NCBI RefSeq assembly: GCF_024868665.1
Contig: NC_079913.1
Span: 12,787,824-12,851,823, forward strand
DNA from: Triplophysa rosa
Taxonomy: Eukaryota; Chordata; Actinopteri; Cypriniformes; Nemacheilidae
Reading direction: 5' to 3'
DNA length: 64,000 nucleotides
Shown: positions 55,450-64,000 of the stretch, one piece after another
Layout: every line of letters begins with the position of its first letter
Numbering within the stretch: position 1 is the first letter of the stretch
Made by a program: the position numbers and the translations under genes
The notes under the pieces: generated by a model
Told to the model about the DNA's origin: nothing
The model's input: only the letters and a program-made list of their open reading frames with translations
The model's database searches: none

Positions 55450-56171
55450 GTCCCAGCCGAAGAGAAGTCTTACATAGACCTGACAGAGGTCTTACAGAGC
55501 ATGACATTGACCATATTATGTACTTTCTCGGACACTTGTGACCCGTCATGAAACTCACCATTGATGCTGTTGACAGATTGTTCTTTACACAAGCTGCCCA
55601 CAAACACGGCACTGCCGGTCTACAAGGAATTGTGTGTGTTACAAGTTAAACAAACACATTTCAAGTCACCTCACAAATGTCACATATTGCTTCAGCAGTG
55701 TATGGCTACTTAAAAGTTCAGCCGTAATGTATACACACACACTCACGTATCATGTGAGAATCTCTTTGCCGATTCATTACCATATCCCTCACCTTTGGGT
55801 TTTTCCAGAATTTCAACATTTCAAACTGTGCTAAATTCTGTTACCAAAGTGTGGCTGACAAGTATAGGGGTTAAAAATAGCTTAGTTGGAGCTGTAGTTA
55901 ATATACTCTCTTACACCCTAGTCCAACAGCATATGAATGCAGAATGTGTAACTGTAAACATGTTGACGTTTACATTAACTTAAATAGAGATCAAATTGAG
56001 AGTTTGCATAAGCATTCTGCTTTTCTATTTATACCCCAATGTCACAGTCTCATTTCATGTAGACTTTAAGAAAAAAAAAGGAAAACTTTGAGGAAAAAAG
56101 AAAGATTTGATTTCAAAGACCATCAAAAGTCAGACATAAGAAAATAGTACATTTGAGCCTATCTGCCACTC
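55450..56171. other. Unique stretch, no gene seen
   Basis: No exon or element end recognised. Confidence 0.5.
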
Positions 56172-56828
56172 AAAGGAGTAGTTCACTTTCAAAATTCTGT
56201 CATCATTTACTCACCCTCTTGTCATTTCAAACCTGTATGACTTTCTTCCGTAGAACACAAGAAGATATTTCGAAGAATGTTGTCAACAGCCCCCCATTCA
56301 TTGCTTACAATAGAAGTGAAGTGAATGGAGGGCTGTGCGGTTCTATTACCAACATTTTCTGTCACGGTTTGTGCAGAACCCAGATGCAGACAGTTAAGGT
56401 TTAACAAAAAAATACTTTTTTGGAGGGCAAACAGGAAAATAAACAAAGAACCAAGGGTAGCATAAAACAGCAAAACAAACACTTCCCGCAAGGGGGAAAA
56501 ACAACAGAGGTGTAAAGAGTACCTGAAAACCATACTTAAGTAAAAGTACAGATACCTTGCAGTGAAAATTACTCCATTACAAGTTACAAGTCACCAATTC
56601 CAAAACGACTTCAGTAAAAGTCTTATCTGATTTTAACAGTACTTCAGTATTTCACTCATACTGAATGTACTGGGCTCAAAGAAGCACTAGTCCTCAACGC
56701 TTAAGAGACACGTCAGTGAAAAACTAGAAACAGTTGATTCGTGAGGAGAGCAATCGCATTTATTTTCTTAAATCATAATAAGACTGAACACCTCAAAATT
56801 GCAACAAATCATGGTCGACACCATAACC

Positions 56829-57322
56829 TGTCATGAACGTGGGTGGTGAGGACAAGGACAGAGGACCCAAGTGCAGACAGCGGGTAAGGGGTTAACAAGA
56901 CAGACTTTAATTATAACTAAAAAATACAAAACAAAGACCCACGTGGGGGAACATAACAAAACATAGCAACAAGGACAGGGACTAACTAGACTAGAAATAA
57001 TAACAACACTTGACATAACCACAATAAACTAAACTAACTACAGAACAATAACTCACCCACATGACACAAACAGAACAATGAACCAGCACCAGACAGAAGA
57101 CACAAGGGCATAATAAAGGGGAAAAATCAAGAGGGGACAGGTGCAGGACATGAACTAATTAACAAACAATAACGAGACGAAAGGGCGGGAACAGAGACGC
57201 CACACCGGAGAGTGGAAGACCATGAGGGACAAAACGTCACTCTCCACATAAAACAAGAGGTTCTATCATGGTTCTGCCACTAGGTCAAGAGAAGCAAGAC
57301 AAGGTGGGGCAGAACCATGACA
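56829..57322. mobile_element. TGTCA...TGACA element, level 4, 494 bp
   Basis: TGTCATGAACGTGGGTGG at the left and CAGAACCATGACA at the right, with ATAACC on both sides (56823-56828 and 57323-57328), a perfect 6 bp duplication. The interior reads ACCCAAGTGCAGACAGCGGG and ends with TTCTATCATGGTTCTGCCAC, which pairs with the right tip. It is the same family as level 2, so this family inserted at least twice at different times. Confidence 0.85.
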
Positions 57323-57527
57323 ATAACCTACGTCATTACAAACACCCAAGTCTCATTTAAGCTCAAGTGCTCATAAGTAAACCAAACTCCTTCAAAAAGG
57401 TCTCTTCAATATAACGGATAAATAAAATAATGTTAAGTAGAATTAAAAAGTCAAAGCCTTTTTGCACTGGACATGCTGGTTTGGGCATCATCGCCAGCTG
57501 CAGTCATGTCCTCATTTCACATACACT

Positions 57528-58848
57528 GTTAGCCCTTACCTGCCATTTCTACAGTAATATATTGGCAACACTGTTGCCAGCTAGTTACTGTAGGTGTTTT
57601 ACAGTAAACTACTGCAATGGCTGTTTGAAGATACATTATAAAGAATCTATTAACGCACTTAAGTCACACAGTCTTAGATGAACAAGTGTAAATAACAGAT
57701 GAACACAATAAATCTGTCAAGATTTCACCAGAGGAGAATTAAACACAAACATCAATAACATCTTCACATATTATAGACACCACTTTCACTTTATTTCTGT
57801 CATCTGTGTAAGATCTTACTGAGATTTAACTCTAGTTCATAGTGGTTCAATTATGTTTTAAGTCACCATTATGGCGATCAGTGTTTGCTTTGGTTGGACT
57901 CTTTGACTTTCATGTAGCTTTAAAATGTACACTTATACAATAACACTGAAAGGGACTTTACAGGAACCGCAACTTTATGTTTGCTTAGTAACTGAAGATA
58001 CATCTGAAAGAATTCAATCATTAAATAATAATAATATAGCATTTAAGATTTATTAAGATATGTGAAGTGAAGTGAAGTGAAGTGAAGTGACCTATTAGTC
58101 AGATATGGTGACCCATACCCGAAATGTGACCTCTGCATTTAACCCATCCAGAGAGTAGTGAACACACGCACAGCAAGTGGTGAACACACGTACACCCGGA
58201 GCAGTGGGCAGCTATCACTGCAGCGCCCGGGGAGCAAGTAGGTGTAAGGTGCCTTGCTCAAGGGCACCTCAGTCGCTACCCTCCGGCTCTGGGAATCGAA
58301 CCCGCAACCTTCTGGTCACGAGTCCGACTCTCTAACCATTAGGCCACGACTGCCCCATATGTTTGGTAAAGTGATTACATGTTATAATGGAAAGACCTCT
58401 GTCAGAAAATCTTTCTTTGCAATTGAGACACAGTTAGACACTTGACATACAAACCTCATCAATGGTGACAAACAATCATGAATGAGTTTTGTACTATGTA
58501 CCCAGCATGCATTGCAGCATGAAGCTGTTCAGTTGATTGTCACCATTGTTGAGATTCATATGTGGATTGTTCATTTCTCTGTGTCCAACTCATTCTATAG
58601 GTTAATATTTTGTCTATATAGTGTGAGAGCACTTTTGAAAATTGAAATACTATACATTCTTTTTACTGGTTTACATCACTTCATGGCAATAGTCCCACCA
58701 TATGGTCAAATTTTGAGCAAACATGTTTAGAGCACATTTAGGAAGAGTTAGTTTTAAAAATAAGAGCTTTTAGATGTGTGACCTACAGTAACTAGCTGGC
58801 AACAGTGTTGCCAATATATTACTGTAGAAATAGCGGGTAAGGGCTAAC
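57528..58848. mobile_element. Long-TIR element, level 4, hosting a SINE
   Basis: The arms 57528-57595 and 58781-58848 are inverse complements over 68 bases with very few mismatches (GTTAGCCCTTACCTGCCATT against AATAGCGGGTAAGGGCTAAC). Without the SINE the interior is about 890 bp, AT-rich and non-coding. The flanking 8 bases (CATACACT and CATGTATA) match only partly, so the target duplication is uncertain. It may instead be an internal palindrome of the level 3 element. Confidence 0.65.
58064..58356 (-). mobile_element. tRNA-derived SINE, level 5, minus strand
   Basis: Read on the minus strand it starts GGGGCAGTCGTGGCC. An A-box-like TGGCCTAATGGTTAGAGAG and B-box GGTTCGATTCC follow with tRNA-like spacing, giving an internal RNA polymerase III promoter. 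The body has CCCTTGAGCAAGGCACC, CTGCCCACTGCTCCGGG and GGGTTAAATGCAGAGG, common in teleost SINEs. The 3' tail is (GTGAA)n/(TTCAC)n. ATATGT lies on both sides (58058-58063 and 58357-58362). It is complete from head to tail. Confidence 0.9.
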
Positions 58849-59615
58849 CATGTATAAACCGCCAGCGATTGACATCTACCTGATACTGCACTCATATTCA
58901 TATAGAGAAGCCATGTTGACAAGTTTTTGTAAGTTATGGCAAAATCCACAAGATTGTAGTACCTTCATTGCCCTGTAAATGGCCATATTAATTATAAGAT
59001 AGGTGCCATGCAAAATGGTGTAATTGCATTAGTCATTACAAATGTAGTGGAGTAAAGAGTACATATACTTGTTCAAAAATGTAGTTAAGTAGAGAGTGAA
59101 AGTTGCTAATATCTTTAATACTCAGTACAACTACAAAGTAGCCAAAAAGATACTTAAGTAAAGTAACTAAGTACATTTACTCCAGTACTTTACACAACTG
59201 CAAAACAAGGCTTACTTTCAGGGACTGGGCAGGAACTAGACAGACAAGGTCATCGGGGAAGTTATCAAACAAAACGAACCAGCACAGGACAGCAAACACA
59301 AGGGCATTATATATGGAGACTAACAAAGGATAATTAACAAGGGACAGGTGTCGGGAATGAAACACTAATGGAAGGCTAAACGAGGAAACGAGAGGGGCGG
59401 GGCCAAAGACGAGACCGGAGAGAGCGCATGTTATGTCAGAACCAACAATAACATGCCTCTCTCCACACAAAACATGAGGCTCTGTCATGATCCTGCCACT
59501 AGACCAAGAAAGACATGACATGATAAGGCAGAATCATGACAATTTTCTGTCATACAGGTTTGAACTGACAAGAGGGCGTTTAAATGATGACAAATTTTTA
59601 ATTTTGAATGGGAAC

Positions 59616-60271
59616 TACTCCTTTAAAAACTTCAAAGATGTACTGTAACTTGATCCTAAATAAAACATAGAAGAGAATGAGAAATATCTGTTCTTAATTA
59701 TAAAAGAACAACCTCTGAGCTACAAAACATTCTCTAGGCATATATTTGTGTATGGCATGCATACATTTTTATAATGTAACAATCTGTCAAATAAAGCTTT
59801 CATACCTAAAAGCATTTGCATTCGTGTACTTGCGTGTACTTTGGGCCTAAATCTTAAAGAAAATTGTGCACAATACAGATTTTGTATTTTTGTTTGGGTA
59901 TCTAAATGGGGATAATCTTTCCTTATACCCGATTTCCTGTTTATTTACAGAATTGATAAGGCAGTATATCCACATTTGTAGTTTAAAATGACAAAGTATG
60001 TTTTCAACTGAGCTGTATGTATTTGTGCATACGTTTATTTGTGTGTTTAAATTCGTCTCTATCGGCTTTACTTTCAAATACTATCTGCTACAGACAAACA
60101 CACATGCATCAAACTACGTTCTCTGATCCAAGAGTGTTAAACCAAATGGGTTTCATAGGAGAGAGTGTGAGCGAGAAGTAAAGGTACGATGATATTTACA
60201 GTATCGCAGTGGTGCACACTAAAGTGCTGAATGGCAATGTTGCCTACTTGTATGCGTGTGCGTGTGTGTGC

Positions 60272-60310
<39 letters not shown>

Positions 60311-61937
60311 CCCTAATACTGATTAGAAATAGGATTATTGGATTATTTGGGTTTGGGATAGAGGAGAACCTTGAGGGAGACACTTTTTTCCCATCATTCT
60401 GCGTATCCTGACTTCTCTCTCTCAATCACTCTTTGATTGTGCACAATTGTTTTGTGACACCATATCTTAAACAAAAGATGTATTTGTTGTAAATAAATAC
60501 TGGTTACAGTGAGCTTATTTAAAGACTTCAGGGATAAAGTATACATTTAGTGCAAATATCGCTGTCTGACGAAGCTGCACTTTTATATTTAAAGCCACCC
60601 TACTGTATGTCCACTTCTCGGTACAGGTCATTCTGCACTTTTTCATTTCTACGTACATGTGGTTTTAAACATCCTATTACACATGAATGTGTAAAACTGG
60701 GTGATTTTGAGAATTCTTAGAATTAGCATGCACTTGAACAGGCGTGGGCTTCAAAAGTTCAAAATTGCAAAACCTTGCAAGCTCTGATTAAAAAAAAGGA
60801 AACATGAGCTTTTATACAAATTAATCAACATGGCCAATGTCACAAATGATTTACATCTATTATTATCTATTTTTAAAAAATCTACGTTTACCTACATAAA
60901 ATACGGTAACAGCGTTGATAAAAAAACCAGAAAAATCTAAGTTGGTGAAGGGGTGATGATGATGATGTTATTATTTATATGTATACTGTTAATATGCTCA
61001 TAGGCAATAGGGATGGTACATATAGGACACGTAAAATATTTAAGACAACTATGTCACATAGTAAATGTTAGTATCAGCTACATATTGTTCAATTTATCAT
61101 TTACACATGTTAATAATAAATGCAAACGGCATCCATTTTCTAAAATGACCCGTACAACACAATAAGGACGGTGTGTAAAGAATGACCGCACAATCTGTGA
61201 TCATGCAGACGACTTTAGGTGTGAATATTAGATTCCTGAGTTGAAAGAGCGCTATTACACACCACTTCCTGTGATGGAATGTGTCATCGCACCTTTTTCT
61301 TTTCTTTTTGTGGGAAATTCCATTTCAAAAGTGATGAGAAGATGATGAAAGGCGGAATTGGGTAATCAACGTTTTTAACCTCTCTCTGTTCTTTAGCTTT
61401 AAGCGCTATGTGCCGGCTTTGTGAGAAGGCAGCCAATGTGTAGCATTAAAAAAGTCAGAGAGAGAGAAAGAGAGACTCTTCATTAGGTCTATATGGAAAT
61501 TGATGAAAGCGAACCGGAAAATAGGTGGTCTTCACGTTAGCATGCTTATTGAAGAAAGCCGAAGACGTTACACGAGTGCACCAAAGAGTAACTGCCTTTA
61601 ATCTGTATGTCATCTAATAACGTCATAAAGGAGTTTTTTTTTCTTTCAATTTCTATTCATGATCATTGTTTCTGCGTATCCTTGAAACGTTGTGGCTGAT
61701 CAGTGGATATTGTCTGATTTAGTTTTCTCTTTCTGATCTCCTGTCATAATGGGGCAATAACTTTAGACTTGCTGAGCAAGTTATATATCACTGACATGTT
61801 TATGGCTAGCTACCTCTGTAATAACATATTTTTAACAACACTGACATTTGAAGGTCGGTCTATCACCTTCTTGAGGATTGAGCCAAAAATGGTCCTCAGT
61901 CAATTCATACATATTGCACACAAAACTGCAAGGTTGG
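59616..61937. other. Unique stretch, no gene seen
   Basis: No exon or element end supportable. It contains one GT/GA microsatellite, listed separately. Confidence 0.5.
60253..60308. repeat. (GT)n(GA)n microsatellite
   Basis: A short GT run passes into 16 GA units. Confidence 0.95.
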
Positions 61938-62116
61938 TTAAAGGGGTCATATGGCGCGAATACGTGTTTTTCTGTGTCTTTGGTGTGTTATAAATTGCCC
62001 ATGTATGTATTAGACACGTAAAATTGCAAAAATTAAAGTGTCGGAAACAAAAGATGCATTCTATCTAATAGCGAATGCACACCCAGACCTGCCTGAAACG
62101 CCTTGTGTAACCACAC

Positions 62117-62362
62117 CAGGGGCGTAGCTACATGGTGGCCATGGGTGGCCATGGCTACCCCTGAAAGATGGATGGCCACCTATCTGGCCACTTCTGTTGT
62201 GCGAAGCAGTTTTAAGATGTGTGTCGGAGTTTACGGAGTGCTGCGCAGATCATTTAGCGTATGCACTGAAAGTAATGCGAGAACATTACTCTCGCGTTAA
62301 TATGAAAAAATCACTGGGACTTACCTAGCCACCTCTAAAAAAAAGTTCTGGCTACGCCCCTG
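62117..62362. mobile_element. hAT-type MITE nested in family A, 246 bp
   Basis: CAGGGGCGTAGCTACATGG at the left, GGCTACGCCCCTG at the right, and AACCACAC on both sides (62109-62116 and 62363-62370), a perfect 8 bp duplication. GGTGGCCATGGGTGGCCATGG is an internal short tandem. It is non-coding and splits the CCACACCCCCAC block of its host. Confidence 0.95.
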
Positions 62363-62480
62363 AACCACACCCCCACGAATCTACGTCATTTCGTGGTATG
62401 ACTTGACTAAGACAACCAAAACTGTACGGAAGTAAAGTGGGCGTACATGTAAATCTCATTGTATCGTTGCCGCCGCAGCC

Positions 62481-62750
62481 ATGTCGTGGAGACGCTGTGT
62501 GTTTCGTTGCGAAAAGAAAGCCTTTTTGTTTGCACTTCCAAAAGATGAGACAACTAAAAACGAATGGTTACATTTTATTTACAATATTGTTCCAGAACAG
62601 TACAATCCGAATATTCAAGTGTGTGAAGCGCATTTCACAGTTGATTGCTTCATGAACCTGGGAGAGATCAAGGCCGGCTGTGCACGAAAGCTTTTGTTAA
62701 AAAGTGGGGCAATTCCAACCATTACAACTTCACAAGGACAGTCTGAGCCT
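62481..62750 (+). CDS. THAP zinc-finger exon of a transposon gene
   Basis: The exon starts at ATG in a good context (GCAGCCATGT), encodes exactly 90 codons, and ends in phase 0 at GAGCCT|GTAAGT, a consensus splice donor. The peptide fits the THAP C2CH finger: C6-x3-C10, P20, W29, C48-x2-H51 followed by F52, and an AIPTI motif at 77-81 in place of the usual AVPTI. THAP fingers bind DNA in P, Kolobok-like and other transposases and in host proteins derived from them. No downstream exon with a transposase domain was found before the element ends at 63008. This may be a 5' remnant, or the intron may extend outside. Reading through the donor reaches a stop about six codons later. Confidence 0.82.
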
Positions 62751-62756
62751 GTAAGT
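62751..62756 (+). promoter_or_regulatory. Splice donor GTAAGT after the THAP exon
   Basis: GTAAGT matches the metazoan donor consensus and follows a phase-0 exon end. No branch point or acceptor pair was assigned. Confidence 0.6.
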
Positions 62757-63008
62757 ATATTTTCATTGTAAAAGACTTTGTTGCGGACTAACGCGAGTTG
62801 AGTTTGTCGTGCGTTTCTTTGTGTGATCTGCAAATGCAGACACGCGCGCAACGTGAAAAAGACAACATAAGTCCTAATAATCAGTCATTATTTTTCAACT
62901 AGAGGCAACAAATGTCGTGTTTATAATGGGGTTTATTGTCTTTGTTGAGTCGCGATGAGACATGGCGTAACACTGGTTGATCACTAACGGGTCATATGAC
63001 TCCTTTAA

Positions 63009-63264
63009 AGGTACATCAGGCACCAGACTTTTGTCATAGACCTTAAAAGTCATAGTAAGTATACAATGCAACTGTGCACTTGCAATGTGGCCCAGCATTT
63101 GCGAGCTTGAATTGAGAACGCTTCGGGCACATTTGTGACTTGTAAGACTGAAGACTTGTTAATTTACATAGAGCGAAAAGTTTTGGATTTGTCAGCTCAT
63201 TTTACGAGGCAATCAAAGCTGTGAATGACAGTTAAAGAGAAGTTTCCTGCCCTCAACAGCACAG
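63009..63264. other. Unique stretch, no gene seen
   Basis: No coding or repeat signal recognised. Confidence 0.5.
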
Positions 63265-63266
63265 GT

Positions 63267-63362
<96 letters not shown>

Positions 63363-63376
63363 ACACACACACACAC

Positions 63377-63442
<66 letters not shown>

Positions 63443-63452
63443 CACACACACA

Positions 63453-63485
<33 letters not shown>

Positions 63486-63507
63486 CACACACACACACAC
63501 ACGCACG
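63265..63507. repeat. (GT)n-(CA)n palindromic microsatellite
   Basis: About 97 bases of GT (63265-63361) pass straight into about 146 bases of CA. The two arms are each other's complement and can fold into a hairpin. Scattered G or missing bases interrupt the CA side. Confidence 0.95.
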
Positions 63508-63508
63508 N
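63508..63508. other. Single N, probable assembly join
   Basis: The N separates the palindromic microsatellite from the 492 bp inverted copy. It may hide a gap of unknown size. Confidence 0.6.
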
Positions 63509-64000
63509 TGGTAAGATAATTCAACATTTTCAATGTTTCCACTTTTTCAATGTTTACCAAACAACAATGTTAGCATTTTATACAAATGGCCATATAACCT
63601 CCGAATAATAATGTTTTTCCATCCCTGCGGTACGTACTCCGGTTGTTCCTGACTTTACAAAGGGGGAGACAAACGTCTAACTTACACCTAACTGCCTGTC
63701 TGTCGCTGTCAGATCAAATGCTTTGAACAGTGTTGCCATTTACGATTAGCTAAATTTAGTTACTTCACTACTCTCAGCGTGTACTAGATAGCACGCAAGA
63801 AATATATCTAATTATAGAATTGTAACAGTAACTTTCACAATAGAATACATGTTAAATGATTAATTACGTTAATATATTGCCTTACATTTGTAAAGAAACA
63901 TCGTTGCTTGTATCACTGCTATCCGCTGTCTCAGTAGACGACATCTTTTTTTACTGTTGCGGCCACCGTCGTACTTCGAAAGGGAGGGGTGAGCAAATGA
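63509..64000 (+). mobile_element. TTAA family B element, second copy, inverted, cut by window edge
   Basis: The 492 bases are the inverse complement of 54346-54837. I saw no mismatch or indel in the blocks I compared by eye, and the lengths agree exactly. The copy begins TGGTAAGATAATTC, i.e. at the end of the exon described at 54836-55047. The exon itself would lie to the left, where the N and microsatellite stand. The other end is outside the window. Confidence 0.88.

Larger units (their letters stand above)
56505..59200. mobile_element. hAT-like element, level 3, about 2.7 kb with inserts
   Basis: The ends CAGAGGTGTAAAGAGTAC and GTACTTTACACAACTG are imperfect inverse complements, followed inward by ACTTAAGTAAAAGTAC and GATACTTAAGTAAAGTAAC. 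The flanks AAAAACAA (56497-56504) and CAAAACAA (59201-59208) match at 7 of 8 bases. No transposase is visible. It hosts two further elements. Confidence 0.78.
56360..59541. mobile_element. TGTCA...TGACA element, level 2, split by a hAT-type insert
   Basis: It starts TGTCACGGTTTGTGCAGAAC and ends GGCAGAATCATGACA, giving imperfect inverted ends with TG...CA tips. ATTTTC lies on both sides (56354-56359 and 59542-59547), a 6 bp duplication. Without its insert it is about 490 bp and non-coding. It belongs with 56829-57322. The ends suit either a solo LTR or a DNA element, and I cannot decide between them. Confidence 0.8.
56172..59613. repeat. Foldback MITE, outermost layer of a five-level nest
   Basis: The left half starts AAAGGAGTAGTTCACTTTC and runs to ACCAACATTTTC at 56359. 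The right half resumes at 59542 with ATTTTCTGTCATACAGG and ends GGGAACTACTCCTTT. Joined across the insert, it has the usual palindromic layout of the group. The terminal TTAA is kept only on the right. Confidence 0.85.
61938..63008 (+). mobile_element. TTAA family A element, 1071 bp, with THAP exon
   Basis: The left end TTAAAGGGGTCATATGGCG and right end GGGTCATATGACTCCTTTAA are inverse ends with TTAA at both edges. The left 500 bases follow the family A MITEs, including AAAGATGCATTCTATCTAAT and CCACACCCCCACGAATCTAC. From about 62440 on, the interior differs and carries a THAP exon, so the MITEs may be deletion derivatives of such an element or may have swapped interiors. TTAA targeting plus THAP suggests Kolobok-like ancestry. 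No catalytic domain is present. Confidence 0.8.

Noticed and set aside
58290..58356. tRNA gene
   Set aside because: The A and B boxes belong to the head of a SINE with body, tail and target duplication.
57528..58848. 8 bp duplication CATACACT/CATGTATA
   Set aside because: Only four of eight positions match, so it is not evidence.

Overview
This window is eukaryotic and looks like teleost fish DNA, most likely an otophysan or cyprinid. The evidence is repeat content: TTAAAGGGATAGTTCACCC foldback MITEs, a tRNA-headed SINE ending in a short tandem tail, an L2-like LINE 3' end, Tc1 copies, many hAT-type elements with 8 bp target duplications, a DIRS-type retrotransposon and very long (CA)n tracts. 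No reading frame looks like a host protein-coding exon. Every convincing coding stretch belongs to a mobile element, so the window reads as a gene desert or a very large intron.

Layout. 1-9 kb: a hAT copy cut by the window edge, then mostly AT-rich unique DNA with one MITE that carries a retro-insert. 8.8-12.2 kb: a cluster of TTAA-flanked elements (called families A and B here), a foldback MITE and a hAT MITE. 12-24 kb: unique DNA with several MITEs, including a family A copy nested in a GCTGGGTTTCC element. 24.1-26.4 kb: an intact Tc1-type transposon with a DD36E-spaced transposase, inserted into an older Tc1 relic that has become a head-to-head chimera. 27.8-33.6 kb: MITEs, a complete family A element, a solo-LTR-like unit, a diverged tandem duplication, long CA tracts and a complete 1207 bp hAT element. 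34-44 kb: mostly unique DNA with several candidate regulatory blocks and an L2-like LINE tail.

44.4-49.8 kb: a nearly complete DIRS retrotransposon with gag, RT/RNase H/methyltransferase-like and tyrosine recombinase remnants, inverted terminal repeats and an internal complementary region. Frameshifts and loss of most of the recombinase disable it. 50-55.5 kb: a gapped CA tract, MITEs, hAT-type elements and a longer family B element with a spliced-looking exon. 56.2-59.6 kb: five levels of nested insertions, with target duplications matching at three of the junction pairs and nearly matching at a fourth. 61.9-63 kb: a family A element with a THAP zinc-finger exon that ends at a consensus splice donor, itself hit by a hAT MITE. 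63.3-64 kb: a (GT)n/(CA)n palindrome, a single N, and an apparently identical inverted copy of 492 bp of the 54.3 kb family B element.

The elements do not form a pathway. What they show is the order of invasion. TTAA-specific, hAT-type, Tc1 and TG...CA elements repeatedly inserted into one another, and non-autonomous copies far outnumber potentially active ones. Only the Tc1 transposase at 24257-25297 is an unbroken full-length frame. All similarity statements come from reading the sequence by eye, without alignment software or databases.
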